A stretch of 64,000 bases of DNA from JARFQH01 sp963825595 (GTDB taxonomy: Bacteria; Desulfobacterota; Desulfobacteria; Desulfobacterales; SG8-13), in NCBI GenBank assembly GCA_963825595.1, contig CAWGUE010000030.1, positions 1 to 64,000 of the forward strand, read 5' to 3'. Positions 9,369-20,424 of this stretch are shown here, piece after piece (the first letter of the stretch is position 1; every line of letters begins with the position of its first letter). Under the pieces are notes generated by a model. The model did no database searches. It was not told the DNA's origin and worked only from the letters and a program-made list of their open reading frames with translations. Made by a program: the position numbers and the translations under genes.

Positions 9369-10206
9369 TTAGCAATATAGGTTTTCAATCCACCTCATCG
9401 CCTCTGTATCACTGATTGTTCCAAGATACCGCTGAGTGGTTGCAAGATTTGCGTGACGGAGAATGACCTTGCTCACGATTTCGATTGGCACTCCGGATCG
9501 AGAGGCATAAGTAGCCGAATGCCGCCTCAGGTCATGGGGTCTCAAATGGATACCGACCATCTTTCCCGCTTTTTTTACAACCAGCCTGGCCCGCTGCATA
9601 GGTAATCGGGAAAATGCGGTCATCTGGCCTGTTAAAAGTCTGAATGGCATAGTCATGAAGCCTGTCAGCCACCTTCTGCGGGATGAACACAATCTCATGC
9701 TCTTTGCCGCTCTTGGGTTCTCGCAGGATCAGCTTTCGATCCTGGATGTCATTCATTCTGAGTTTTAACACTTCACCGATTCGCATCCCACCACGGGCCA
9801 TCAGTTCAAGCATCAAACGATTACGAATTTTGGTTGTTCGGAAAATGATCTAATCAACGGTCTCTTTTTCGATGATTTCCCATCTTGATACCACCCTTTC
9901 CCGATAAAGCTTTCGGATCATGGGCGTGTCACACGGATTTGCCAGAGTGGTATTGATGTTGTTACGGAAAAAATTGAAAAAGGCCGCCAGGTGGGAATAG
10001 CGAACCCGTTTTGTGTAGGGCTTGTTGCCGTTGGTAAAGCTGTTCAGAAAGGAAAGGACATCATCCGGTGTAACCTGTTCAATCTCAGCATCACCGAACT
10101 CCCGGCAGAATCGTTCAATAACTGACCAATAGGACCGAACGGTATTTTTTTTCGAGTGGGCCTTGTGGTAATCAAATCAGATTTTCGCGGCTTTGGTCAC
10201 TTTCAT
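9369..10206 (-). pseudogene. Tyrosine recombinase (phage-type integrase), decayed
   Basis: Read from ATG 10206 the protein starts MKVTKAAKI, hits a TGA where the other copy has Trp, continues through FCREFGDAEIEQVTPDDV and FFNFFRNNI, and meets a TAG before the catalytic domain. The catalytic part has the Arg motif GGMRIGEVLKLR, then after a frameshift HDLRRHSATYA, LRHANLATTQRYLG with the nucleophile Tyr. All catalytic residues survive but the gene is broken at three places. A shorter related copy lies at 4.1-4.4 kb in the same orientation. Confidence 0.85.
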
Positions 10207-10614
10207 GGTTTACCCCCTTTGGCTATTGGTGTTTGACATTCGGGAAAATCCCGAGGTAAACCAATGATATCCAAATCGTATATGCATTTTCAACGGTATT
10301 TTCGATAGTTACGGGAATGGCAAGCAAGCACGAGTATTGACTCTTCTCACAATTTCCATATTCTCCAACAAAACTGTAAATATCAAATCTGAAAATTATT
10401 TGGATGTTCGATTTTTATCACAACACTAAATGGTGAACCCAAGGTTATGGAGTTGACCTTGTCATTCCATTAGAGTCACTTTCTCCCCTTATTGGCTCGG
10501 AAATTTTCCTGTGACAAGAAAAAAACTTTTGTTTTGACAAGGACATTTTAACCTGAAAAAAGATCTAAAATGAAATCTTGTGATTTTAATCTGTATAGTA
10601 AAGGGAGGGGCGTC
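10207..10614. other. Intergenic region upstream of integrase and Yip1-like gene
   Basis: This AT-rich stretch separates divergent genes. It contains the shared integrase upstream motif (GGTAAACCAATGATATCCA at about 10,254). A TTGACA occurs near 10,535 but without a clear -10 box. No gene seen. Confidence 0.45.
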
Positions 10615-11151
10615 ATGGCATCAATTACAAATCGTATGATACGGGCAGCAAAGCTCGATGTAACCCTTTATGAAGAGGTTGAAGCGGACAAGGGAGCCAT
10701 GGGGCAAGCCATGGGGGTGGTCATTCTCTCCAGTGTTGCTGCAGGAATCGGAACTATCAGTGTTACAGGGATAAAGGGACTTATTCTCGGGACCATAGTT
10801 GCCCTTTTGGGATGGTTTATCTGGGCGTATTTGACATATTTAATCGGAACCCGCCTGTTACCTGAGCCACAAACAAAAGCAGATTATGGGGAGTTGTTGC
10901 GCACCATCGGATACTCGAGTTCTCCGGGAGTTCTGCGAGTTTTGGCAATTATCCCTATGTTAGGGGCCATTCTCAATTTCATAGTCGGTATCTGGATGCT
11001 GGTGGCGATGGTCATTGCGGTAAGGCAGGCGCTTGATTATAATAGCACTTGGCGAGCAGTCGGTGTCTGTTTCATTGGCTGGATCGTTCAGACCGCCCTT
11101 TTCGCTTTATTTTTTTGGTTGGCAGGGGGATTCGGAGCCTCGCAAGCGTAA
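10615..11151 (+). CDS. YIP1-family membrane protein
   Basis: This 178-residue protein has a hydrophilic N-terminus (MIRAAKLDVTLYEEVEADKG) followed by about five membrane segments, as in bacterial Yip1-domain proteins. I chose ATG 10615 since GGGAGGGG lies just upstream; the same frame is open from 10570. Such proteins are poorly characterised inner-membrane proteins. It stands alone on the plus strand between the decayed integrase and the convergent Lon-like gene. Confidence 0.75.
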   Translation: MASITNRMIRAAKLDVTLYEEVEADKGAMGQAMGVVILSSVAAGIGTISVTGIKGLILGTIVALLGWFIWAYLTYLIGTRLLPEPQTKADYGELLRTIGYSSSPGVLRVLAIIPMLGAILNFIVGIWMLVAMVIAVRQALDYNSTWRAVGVCFIGWIVQTALFALFFWLAGGFGASQA

Positions 11152-11317
11152 ACGGAGGACTCTCCAACGTAATGACGACAATAAGGCATTCTGAAACCTG
11201 TGATAACCAAAATCTATCTGGATTAAATCACGGATGACAATTAATAGGATTGTCTGGAGAGATTGGATCTTCCAATTGCATGTGAATGATCAAATCCTGC
11301 TTTTTACATATTATGCG

Positions 11318-13729
11318 TCAATCGATGTCCTCGTATTTCTTCTTGAGCTTATAGGCCTGCCCCATGTACGCGCTGAGCTTCTTTTGAACGGCACCGAACA
11401 CGGTGCCTGCCAGAAACATTCCTTTTTCATCCAGTGTTCCAGCCGGCACACCGGTCAGCACTTCAATCCCTTCCTCGGCCGAGGATACCTGGTAAATGTG
11501 AAATTGCCCGCTTTGAACCGCTTCGATAATCTCACGCTTCAACATCAGGTTTTGGACGTTGGCCTGCGGAATGACGACGCCTTGATTCCCGTTCAACCCC
11601 TTGGCTTTGCAGACGTCGAAAAAGCCTTCGATTTTGTAGTTGACGCCACCGATAGCCTGAACCCGGCCTTTCTGGTTGACCGACCCTGTTACCGCGATGC
11701 CCTGGCGAATGGGTATTCCGGACAGACTGGAAAGAATGGCGTACAGTTCCGTGGATGACGCACTGTCACCGTCGATGCCACCGTAGTTCTGCTCAAATGT
11801 GATACTGATCGAGAGGCTGAGAGGATATTTCTGGGCAAAGGTGCGGCCGAGATAACCCGACAGAATCAGCACTCCCTTGTCATGCGTGCTGCCGCTGAGC
11901 CTGGCCTCGCGTTCAATGTTTATCACCCCGTTTTTGCCCATGTAGGTCTCAGCCGTGATCCGGGAGGGGCGGCCGAAAAAGAAATCGCCCATCTGATATA
12001 CGGCCAGGGCGTTGACCTGACCGGCGACCTCACCATCCACGTCAATCATGATTGTGTCATCGACATAAGACTCCTGCAGCTTCTCTTCGTACAGATTGTA
12101 GCGAAACCGGTGCTCATTAAACGCCTTGATGATGTGGGCCTGGTCACCACCGCGGCTTCGCCGTCCTGCCCGGCCCAATAATCGGCCTCCTTGATGATAC
12201 TCACGATCTGCCCGAAACGCAGAGACAGCTTCTTTTTGCTGGCGATAAACTTTTCACCGTATTCGACGATAGCCGCCACGGCTTCGGCCGAGAAAGGCCG
12301 CAGGTTCTCCTCTTTGCAAACCCGGGCAATAAAGCGGGCATACAGCTGCATCGTTGCCGGCGATCGACTCGGTTTCATAATCGAAATCGGCTCGCACCTT
12401 AAAGATTTTGTTGAACTTCGAATCGTAGTTCTGAAGCATTTGAAACGTCTGGTAGTTGCCGAGCAGTATGACCTTTACTTCCAGCGGGATCGGCTGCGGC
12501 CTCAGGGTTCCGGTACTGTACCCGATGGCATTGGGCGGGTCTTCGATGGACAGCTGTTTGTTCTGCAGCGCCCTTTTCAGGGCTTCCCAAACCATCGGAT
12601 TCATCAGGACCGACTCAATTTCAAGGATAAGAAAACCGCCGTTGGCCTGCAACAACGAACCGGCCTGAACCATCGTAAAATCGGTCGTTATGGCCCCCAT
12701 AAACGCCCGCTTCTCGATTTGGCCGAAAACATTCATGTAGTTCGGATTGGGTTCGAAAACGACCGGGGCACCTTTGAGTGACTTGCGGTCAACCAGAACG
12801 TTTACCTGATATTGTGTGAAGACCGGCACAGCTCCTTGTTGCAGCAGGCCTTCGCCGGACGTTCCGGCGGTCTCGACCGGCTTGAGAAAGTCTTCCACGT
12901 TTTCGACGATATGCGTCTGGACGTCGTCCAGATAATTCAGCACCTTCTTGAATTCGGTGTAGTCCTCACGGATCAGATCGAGCCTTTCCGTCACCACGAA
13001 GAGGGCAACCTCGGCCATGAGCTTTTCGGTCTCTTTTTGCCCGGCGTAGTTTATCTTGCCCACTTCTCTCAGGGTGTTGGTTATCTCAGCCTGAAGCTCC
13101 TTTGCATTGGCCTCTATGATCTTCTGCTTCTCCTTCGGTAGTTTGGCGAAATCCTCCGGCGGCATCGGTTTGTCTCCATCAGCCGGGATGGTTTGATACC
13201 CTGAGGTCGACCGGTGAATCACAAGGTTTTTACCCTTTGCCAGCTGATTGAGCCGCTCGAAACGGTCCTGTTTCTGCTCAGACAGGCGATTCTTAATTTC
13301 GGCCAGCTTATCCTGGTAGGATTTACCCTCGAACTCTTTTGGCAGCCGAATCTGAAGATCCTCGATAAACCGGCTCATGCGTCTGCTGAACTTGAAGGCG
13401 TTGCCGGCCGGAAGCATGATCGTTTTGGGTCGGTACGCGTCCTTGAAGTTGTTGACCATACACCAGTCGCCGGGTTTATCCAGTTCTGCCGCCTGTAGCT
13501 GTACGATGTCGTTGACGATCGTTGTTTTACCGGTACCTTCCTGCCCGGTGACATAAATATTGTATCCGGGGCTCTTCATGGCCAATCCGAATCGGATGGC
13601 CTGAACCGCGCGCTCCTGCCCGATGACTTCGTCCAGAGGTTCGATCTCCGATGTATCTTTGAATTCAAAAATCGCCGGATCACATGCGCACCGCAGGTCT
13701 TCAGGTAGCAATTCGTATTTAGCTGCCAT
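11318..13729 (-). pseudogene. Lon-like ATP-dependent protease (AAA_32/LonC type), two frameshifts
   Basis: The N-terminal frame has the Walker A motif GQEGTGKTT, a coiled insert, and FGQIEKRAFMG and LLQANGGFLILEIE of the AAA part. The C-terminal frame has the Lon protease domain with catalytic serine in GIDGDSASSTELYA and the lysine in GGVNYKIEGFFD. Two single-base shifts (about 12,362 and about 12,175) split an otherwise full protein of about 800 residues. The ATG at 13729 follows GGAGG by 8 bases, better than the ATG at 13744. This type degrades damaged proteins in the cytoplasm. With every catalytic residue present, sequence error is plausible. Confidence 0.8.
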
Positions 13730-14137
13730 ACCGTTTACCTCCATCGATTGAAAACGTGCCCGTCGTGAGACGGTTTGCCATACGTTTACACTATTAAGCG
13801 CCCAATTTAAGTTGAAATGAATATACTCCGTCGCAGACTATAGCGCTTTTTTCCGCCGCATGCAAAAATTGGGATCAACAGGCCAACTGGATGACGTCGT
13901 GCCAAGGTGCCCTTTCATCGTCCCAAAGACTTGGACACAATGTCACGGTGAAAAGACCGGCCGTCGCATGACGTCCAATAACGGTATTGATTAACCGGTG
14001 ACCCGTGGTATAATTATTCGTTCACGTTTTTTGTAGAAGCTTGACCACAGCGCAACGGAAGGTCAGCAATGAAAGCAGTAATTCCCTCCGCTCCCGGTTA
14101 ATGAAAACTCCCCGAGGGCTCATATAATCGAGTCCCG
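13730..14137. other. Divergent intergenic region
   Basis: It separates the Lon-like protease from the DUF898 gene. One convincing promoter is seen for the plus strand (13987-14014). No gene recognised. Confidence 0.5.
13987..14014 (+). promoter_or_regulatory. Putative sigma-70 promoter for DUF898 gene
   Basis: TTGATT and a perfect TATAAT are separated by 16 bases, about 125 bases upstream of the GTG start. Confidence 0.5.
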
Positions 14138-15280
14138 GTGAATTCAATCGCGCCTATCGAAAATGGTGGCAGACACGTGGAACCAACGAACTCGGAAAAC
14201 GGAAAAACCATCGCAGATCCTCCGGGGGTAGTCTACACCCCCCGGCAGAGTTACAGCGTGGTGTTCTCCGGAACCGCAGGAGAATATTTTCGCATCTGGA
14301 TCGTCAATTTGTTTATGACTGTATTGACTTTAGGAATTTATGCGGCCTGGGCCAAAGTGAGAACCCGTCGATATTTTTACGCCCATACGGTTCTTGCCGG
14401 ACACTCCTTTGACTATCGGGCCGACCCCTGGTATATTTTGAGGGGCAACCTGATCCTCGGAACCGGCCTGCTGCTGTACCTGGCAGTCGAGGCCGCTTGG
14501 CCGTTATACAGCGGCATCGTGATGGTAGCGTTTTACGTCCTTTTCCCCTTTCTGGTTTACAAATCACTGCGATTCAACGCCTACAACTCCGCCTATCGCA
14601 ACATCCGTTTCCGATTCCGCGGCACCATCAAGGACAGTTACAAAATTTATCTGCTGATCCCCATGCTCATCCCGCTGACGCTTGGATTGATTGTTCCCTA
14701 CTGGGTATTTCGCCGGAAAAAATACTTCTTCGAGAACTTTTCGTTCGGTCGATCCCGCAACATATTTTCCGGTATCGCGGGTCCTTTCTATAGGGCATAC
14801 TCATCCGCAGGTCTGGTCCTCATCGCCCTTGCCATTATTGCCGCCGGTGGTGCGTATGTCTTTCTATCTCAGCAGAAAAACCTGGTACTGCAGTTCGAAA
14901 ATACCCAGCGACTATTAACGCTTCTGCCGGTCGTCGGATTTTTGATCGTGTCGGTGACATTCACTTTTATTCAGCAGTTCCTTTTCGCCCGGTTGACCAA
15001 TTACTGCTGGGAACACTCCAGGGCTGGAAGATTGCGTTTCGATAGCCGGCTCAAGGCCGGTCGCCTGCTGTGGCTGCGGCTCACCAACACCGCCGGCATT
15101 ATCTTGTCCCTCGGACTTCTGATCCCCTGGGCCAAAGTGCGTCGGGCCCGATACGTCCTCGGCAGCCTGACCATGATCAGCAAACAGAGCCTGGATGCTT
15201 TCACCGCGGCTGAGGAATCCGCTGAGAGCGCGCTCGGAGAAGCAGCAACGGGATTTTTCGATATCGATATCGGTTTGTGA
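14138..15280 (+). CDS. DUF898 (YjgN-like) membrane protein
   Basis: A 380-residue multi-pass membrane protein. It contains the duplicated family signature GIYAAWAKVRTRRYF (near residue 67) and LGLLIPWAKVRRARYVLG (near residue 330), plus a repeated SFGRSRN-type motif. These mark the YjgN/DUF898 family of unknown function. The start is GTG at 14138. In many genomes the family sits by an M48 peptidase; none is present here. The gene is intact. Confidence 0.85.
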   Translation: MNSIAPIENGGRHVEPTNSENGKTIADPPGVVYTPRQSYSVVFSGTAGEYFRIWIVNLFMTVLTLGIYAAWAKVRTRRYFYAHTVLAGHSFDYRADPWYILRGNLILGTGLLLYLAVEAAWPLYSGIVMVAFYVLFPFLVYKSLRFNAYNSAYRNIRFRFRGTIKDSYKIYLLIPMLIPLTLGLIVPYWVFRRKKYFFENFSFGRSRNIFSGIAGPFYRAYSSAGLVLIALAIIAAGGAYVFLSQQKNLVLQFENTQRLLTLLPVVGFLIVSVTFTFIQQFLFARLTNYCWEHSRAGRLRFDSRLKAGRLLWLRLTNTAGIILSLGLLIPWAKVRRARYVLGSLTMISKQSLDAFTAAEESAESALGEAATGFFDIDIGL

Positions 15281-15720
15281 TTTCATTCGGCGATGGTGCG
15301 TTTTGTCCCGTCGAAACAGCGTTATTCGATCAGGAAAGTGGGCGTCGTTCGCGTCGATCGGAGACTTTCATGACATCCCCGCCGGTCTATCGGGTTCTGT
15401 CGACCTGCGTTGTTCTGTGCTCGCGGCAGATGGGCGACAGCGTCACCTCGAGAAACCTCCCGCTATGCGGGATCACACATCTGATCATTTGATTGAAGGT
15501 GTGCGATTGGCCATGAGTGCCTCTCCCTTACTTGAAATATGCGTTGCAGAGCAGATCGAATCTTGTCGATTTGCCCAGGGAGATGGAGACCGGCCGTTCT
15601 ACGCGACCACAATGTCAAAGGAAAGCGGTTGTCCCCTCAGGAAATCTGCATTATGGTATTCTATACCAATGGGCAAAATACCACCTCAATTGGTTCGTTC
15701 CGTCACGTGTGAGGATGTTG
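15281..15720. other. Intergenic region
   Basis: No frame here resembles a known protein and none has a good ribosome site. A GAGG at 15711-15714 serves the following trmO start. Confidence 0.4.
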
Positions 15721-16252
15721 ATGAAAAAATCGCATGCCCAGCTTCATTATCAACTGATCGGCCACATCCACAGCCCTTTCAAGCACATCGAGGGACATGC
15801 CCATCCAACCGTCTGGGTCTCGCGGCATCCGCGGAACGGTGGTGGTGTTCCCGGAATTCGCTCCGGGTTTGAAAGACTTGGACGGATTCTCACATGTTAT
15901 ACTGCTCTACCATTTCCACGGGACTGAAGGTTCGGACTTGATCGTCACCCCGTTTCTGGATTCACGGCCCCATGGCATTTTTGCCACCCGGGCACCGCGG
16001 CGACCGAACCCGATCGGGCTATCCGTGGTCAAACTGTTAGAGATCTCGGCAAACATCCTGAAGGTTGAAGATGTCGATATCCTCGACGGCACGCCACTGC
16101 TCGACATCAAGCCCTATGTGCCGGCGTTCGATCATCACCCGGCCGACCGCAACGGCTGGCTTGGCAAAACGAGTCATTTAACGCAGGGCACGGTTTCAGA
16201 CGAGCGTTTTGCGGGACCGGATAAAATCCCCAACAACAACTGTGGCTCATAA
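15721..16252 (+). pseudogene. trmO: tRNA (t6A37-N6)-methyltransferase TrmO-like, one frameshift
   Basis: TrmO methylates N6-threonylcarbamoyladenosine at tRNA position 37 using S-adenosylmethionine. The first frame gives YQLIGHIHSPFKHIEG. After one extra base near 15,798 the second gives GTVVVFPEFAPGLKDLDGFSH, FATRAPRRPNPIGLSVVKL, and VEDVDILDGTPLLDIKPYVP. These are the classic UPF0066/YaeB motifs. Restored length is about 176 residues, which fits the short bacterial forms. A GAGG lies 6 bases before ATG 15721. Confidence 0.75.
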
Positions 16253-16409
16253 ATTGACCATGAGCCCGTAGGTTTATTTCTGACTTATCTATGACGTGTC
16301 TCAAAGATAAGGCAGGGTTCAGGGCAAGGCATGCAACGACGAAAACGCGGAGCCTAGGGCTCGTGCGTGAACATTTTGAGTCGTTTAGCGCCGCTATGGG
16401 CACTGAGAC

Positions 16410-16600
16410 TAGTGTCCATCGATAAATGGCCTTTTTTACGCTGGGTCCCGCCATGGCGGGATTCTCCGCGGGTTTCCGGCTGCGGCGTACATAAAGTACG
16501 CCTCGCCGCAAACCTTTGAGTGGCCTTGCCCAGCGAAAAAAATTCTCATTTATGAATCGGACACTCAATGGTGCCATCCACTTTTCGCGGACGGGCACGA
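16410..16600. repeat. MITE-like palindromic element, copy B (inverted relative to A)
   Basis: It runs from TAGTGTCCATC to GACGGGCAC and carries the same inner arms and GC-rich core as copy A, in the opposite orientation. It lies between trmO and the DUF302 gene and ends about 50 bases before the DUF302 start. Confidence 0.85.
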
Positions 16601-16648
16601 GACTATTTTTGAGATGTGTTCTAAAAACATTTAGAAGGAGGTTACTTG

Positions 16649-17098
16649 ATGATACGCATAATCGCGTCACTGGCTCTGGTCCTGTCTCTGGTTTCGGTTT
16701 CATTCGCTGATAACGGCCTTGTGTCCGTTAAGAGTTCCCACAGCGTCAAAGACACCACCGACAGACTCGTGAAGGCTCTCGAGTCGAAAGGCATGACCGT
16801 ATTTAATCGCATCAACCATGCCGAAGGCGCGAAAAGGTTGGGAGCACCCTGCTGCCCACCGAACTGGTTATATTGGAAACCCCAAGGTCGGCACGCCATT
16901 GATGATCTGCAGCCGAAGCGTTGCCATCGACTTACCTCAAAAAGCATTGATATGGGAAGATGCTCAGGGTCAGGTGTGGCTCGTTTCAATGATCCCGCCT
17001 ATCTTGCCGAAAGGCACGGCATCAGCGACTGTAAAGAGGTCTTGCAGAAAGTCGCCGGCGCACTGAAAAATTTCGCTGCAGCAGCAACGCAACCCTAA
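16649..17098 (+). pseudogene. Exported DUF302 protein, three frameshifts
   Basis: The N-terminus is a signal peptide (MIRIIASLALVLSLVSVSFA) with GGAGG upstream. The DUF302 domain can be read across three frames: VKDTTDRLVKALESKGMTVF, then TPLMICSRSVAIDLPQKALI, then FNDPAYLAERHGISDC. Motifs are all intact, so indels in the consensus are likely. DUF302 proteins are small periplasmic or cytoplasmic proteins of unknown role. Confidence 0.75.
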
Positions 17099-17153
17099 TC
17101 CCCGCGCGCATACATTCCCTATTATCGAGCGACGGAGGAAAGGATTAATCGCC

Positions 17154-17561
17154 GTGCAGGATCGCACACGCACCCACAGTGTTGCCATCGGTTATCTGCT
17201 CTGGATTTTCGGTTTCACCGGTGCACACCGCTTTTACTATGGCAAGCCGGTTTCGGGCACGATCTGGTTTTTTACCCTCGGACTTCTAGGGATCGGATGG
17301 TTGATTGACCTTTTCTTGATCCCGACCATGAACCGAACGGCTGCCATACGCTTTCATCCCGGTGAAATCGACTATAGCCTGGCCTGGATCCTTTTGACTT
17401 TTCTGGGATTATTCGGCATTCACCGCATGTATATGGGCAAATGGCTGACGGGGTTGCTCTATTTGGTGACCGTCGGCCTGGTGGGAATCGGCTACCTTTA
17501 CGATTACTGGACCTTGAATGACCAGATCACGGTAGCCAATGGTGGGGCTATAGAACCATGA
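17154..17561 (+). CDS. Tandem TM2-domain membrane protein
   Basis: A 135-residue protein with two TM2 units, each a GxHRFYxGK-type motif between membrane helices: GFTGAHRFYYGKPVSGTIWF and GLFGIHRMYMGKWLTGLLYL. The GTG start is preceded by GGAGGAAAGG some 12 bases upstream. Its stop overlaps the next start (ATGA), so it is translationally coupled to the PanE-like gene. TM2 proteins have no settled function in bacteria. Confidence 0.8.
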   Translation: MQDRTRTHSVAIGYLLWIFGFTGAHRFYYGKPVSGTIWFFTLGLLGIGWLIDLFLIPTMNRTAAIRFHPGEIDYSLAWILLTFLGLFGIHRMYMGKWLTGLLYLVTVGLVGIGYLYDYWTLNDQITVANGGAIEP

Positions 17562-18492
17562 AAATTGCCATATTCGGTGCCGGTGCCGTGGGCGGCTATT
17601 TCGGCGGCCGCCTGGCGCTCTCGGGTCAAGAGGTTATCTTCATTGCACCGGCCGCAACCTCGAGGCACTGCGCACAGCCGGCCTAAATGTCGAAAGCGTG
17701 GACGGCGACTTTACCCTAAGCAAGGTCGCGGCCACAGATAGGCCCGCCGATATCGGACCGGTCGATATCGTCTTCGTGACGGTCAAAACCTGGCAGCTGG
17801 CCGATGCCATGAGGACCATGGCGCCGCTTGTCGGACCGGAAACCGTGGTGGTGCCGCTTCTCAATGGTGTAGAAGCACCAACTATTTTGTCTCAATCCTT
17901 AGGCGACTCCCATACGGTGATCGGACTGGCAAAGATCATCGCCCGGCTTACGGGTCCTGCGCACATACACCACCTCGGTGCCATGCCATACATTGCCCTC
18001 GGAGAACCGGATAACCGCCGCAGCCGGCGGGTTGAAAGGCTAATAGCTATCCTTTCCGACTCCGGGATAGCAACCGATATACCCAGGGACATCCATGTTG
18101 CCCTGTGGTCCAAATTTCTATTTGTGGTTTCCTGGGGCGGGGTGGGTGCTGTAACCCGTGCACCGATCGGTGTGTTGCGCAGCGTGCCACAGACGCGTGA
18201 GATGATCATGGCGGCCATGGAGGAAATATACCGCCTGGCCCTGTCCCTCGATATCGGTCTGTCTGAAAATATCGTCGCGAGCACCATGTCGTTCATTGAC
18301 AGCCTGCCACCGGAGGGAACCGCGTCTTTGCAACGGGATATTGCCGCCGGTCTGCCATCGGAACTCGACTCCTGGAACGGTGCGGTTGTGCGCCTTGGAC
18401 GCAAAGCCAGTGTCGCCACACCGGTTAACTCGTTCATCTACCGGTGTCTTTTGCCCCTCGAAAAACGGGCCGTCGGCGAATTGAACTTTTGA
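17558..18492 (+). pseudogene. 2-dehydropantoate 2-reductase (PanE/ApbA) family, one frameshift
   Basis: The N-terminus MKIAIFGAGAVGGYFGGRLA is the NADPH-binding fold of ketopantoate reductases. After a missing base near 17,652 the protein continues with DIVFVTVKTWQL, VVPLLNGVEAP, the catalytic-lysine region LWSKFLFVVSWGGVGA and a C-terminal helix domain with SEL/D motifs (LPSELDSWNG). Restored length is about 310 residues. It would reduce ketopantoate for coenzyme A synthesis or a similar 2-oxo acid; paralogues with other substrates are common. Confidence 0.75.
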
Positions 18493-18833
18493 GAAACGGC
18501 CGATCGCAACGAAGCAATTTCTGCCGAATGAGATTGATCATCATCCCGAAATAGGGTATTCTTTTCCAGTGGTTCTTTGCATTGCGAGAGATGATTCGGA
18601 ATTGACAGGATGCTAAAAGATGTCTCACCCTGGCGCCGACAAGACAAGGCAATATAGGACGAAAAAAGCGGCATTGGTGTGTCATAAACAAGCATACTCG
18701 CAACAGCGAGGTAGGGTTCCCCGGTTCAGCCATCACAGCCGATTCGTCAAACGCAATCGTTATTCAACAGCCCGTTAAGGTAAAATCAGAACGGAAAGGT
18801 TTAAAATACAGTGAAGAGAGTGACGCCGCGTCG
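18493..18833. other. Intergenic region
   Basis: No gene or clear signal is seen. The sequence between the PanE-like and FHA genes contains only short frames on both strands. Confidence 0.4.
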
Positions 18834-19206
18834 ATGGTTCAACTGCACGATGGAGTGATCATCGCCAAATTTCCTCTGGATAAACCGGAGGTCCGCATCG
18901 GTCGCGATCCGGACAGTGACATCTTCATCGACGACAAGGTTGTCAGTCTGGCGCATGCCGTAGTGGAAGTCGTTGCAGAACCGGATCGACTAAACAACCG
19001 AAAATACTTCATCAGAGATTTGGGAAGTAGCAAACAGCACCTTTGTCAATGATAAAGCCGTCACGCACCAGAGACTGGCGAACGAAGACCTGATCCGGAT
19101 CGGCTGGACCACCTTCCGGTTTGTTGAAGCAGAAAAGCGAAAAGGCGATAAGACCTTGAAAATCCACAAGAGTTGGATCCCCGGCGTCTACTATACCAAG
19201 GATTAA
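18834..19206 (+). pseudogene. FHA-domain protein, one frameshift
   Basis: The forkhead-associated phosphothreonine-binding fold is shown by VRIGRDPDSDIFIDD, then VVSLAHAVVEV and, after one surplus A near 19,034 (AGCAAACAGC), DLGSSNSTFVND in the second frame. The restored protein has about 123 residues and is one FHA domain with a short basic tail. It would bind a Thr-phosphorylated partner. No kinase gene is adjacent. Confidence 0.75.
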
Positions 19207-19390
19207 TCCACAGCGCTCTCGATGACGAGCCCCTCTTAATACCGCCGCCACTGTTGGCATGCACGGTCCCTTATCACATTTCCGGCACCGGCAGCGCCCC
19301 TCCTGTGAATCCCAAAGGCTCAGGCCAATCCTGATATTTCACCCAATAGAGGCTTCCATGGCCAAGCGCGATCTTTTTTTAAGCACCCTG

Positions 19391-19690
19391 TTAGGGGTGG
19401 CCCTTTGCTTGTCTGACCCATGCTTGAACTGATTTGCCGTCCAGCCAGTCTTTGACTTCGGCATTGAAGTTGTTGTAGTGATCCGATTTCAGATGTTCCT
19501 GGAATGCGTTCTCGTTTGTATAGATTTCATATAGGAAAACCCTTGTGTCGTCCTTCGGGTCGAAGCAAACATCGAACCGGCGGCAATCGGGTTCACGGGA
19601 GAGGGAGTTTTGCGCCTGCTGCAGCACCGTTTTTCGGAAGGACGGGACGTATTCATTTTTCAAATTGAATTCAACGGTTACTACGTACAT
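19391..19690 (-). CDS. Antibiotic biosynthesis monooxygenase-like / LsrG-like protein
   Basis: A 99-residue ferredoxin-like alpha/beta protein starting MYVVTVEFNL and containing SREPDCRRFDVCFDP, FLYEIYTNENAFQEHLKSDHY. This matches the ABM superfamily, whose member LsrG isomerises a phosphorylated dione. I place the start at 19690 and not at an upstream in-frame ATG, because the fold begins there. It is convergent with the FHA gene and is the distal gene of the minus-strand aldolase/kinase operon, so a sugar-phosphate isomerase role is plausible but unproven. Confidence 0.75.
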   Translation of the reverse strand: MYVVTVEFNLKNEYVPSFRKTVLQQAQNSLSREPDCRRFDVCFDPKDDTRVFLYEIYTNENAFQEHLKSDHYNNFNAEVKDWLDGKSVQAWVRQAKGHP

Positions 19691-19786
19691 TTTCAAGCCC
19701 TCTATGCGTTTACGTAAATGTTGGGGAAGACATGATCGGTGATGACAGCGCCGCTTCACCGATCTCAGGCCCGCTGAGGCCTCCCC

Positions 19787-20424
19787 TCAGATATTCTTGG
19801 GAAAATATTCTTCGAGTTCGGCCACCTGGTCGGCGTTCAACTGCAGGTGAGAATGGTCCTTCACCAGCAGATAAAGCCGTGCCGTTTCTTCCAACTCTTC
19901 AGCTGCCGCAACGGCCGCCCCCATTTCCCGTCCGCAGACGATCATCCCGTGGTGGGCGAAGAGCAACGCATGGCTCATTGCCGCACGCTGTTCGACGGCA
20001 TCCGCCAGGGCGATGTCCCCCGGCCTGAAGTAGGGCACCAGGGGCAACCGTCCGATCCGCATGACATAGTATGGCGTCAATGGCGGCAGTGCATTGTCCG
20101 GATCGAGCCCATCGAGACATGAGACCGCCATACAATAGGGCGAATGCAGATGGACCACCGCATGCGCCGCCTGACGCCGACGATACATGGCCAGGTGCAC
20201 AACGACCTCCTTGGATGGTTTATCACCGTCGATGTGATTGCCTTGGGCATCGAGCCTTGATAACCGCTCTGGATCCAGCCACCCGAGAGACGCGTTGGTA
20301 GGCGTCATCAGGAATCCGTCTTCAAGGCAAACACTGAGGTTACCCGAGTGCCCGGGCTGTATCCCCGCATTGACAAATACTTGCAGTGCGCCACCAGCTG
20401 TTTTCTGATTTCACGTTCCGTCAT
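19787..20424 (-). pseudogene. Class II aldolase/adducin-family protein (OtnC-like), one frameshift
   Basis: The family cleaves or decarboxylates phosphorylated sugar acids with a divalent metal. The start MTEREIRKQLVAHCK is followed, after a missing base near 20,375, by GIQPGHSGNLSVCLEDGF, the metal site VVHLHSPYCMAVSC and a second histidine region FAHHGMIVCG. Restored length is about 212 residues. Its ATG overlaps the stop of the DUF1537 kinase gene. Kinase plus aldolase is the hallmark of four-carbon acid-sugar pathways (OtnK/OtnC). Confidence 0.8.

Noticed and set aside
15281..15720. Overlapping plus-strand frames that could be a gene between DUF898 and trmO
   Set aside because: No motif, ribosome site or family resemblance; frames overlap each other and trmO's leader.
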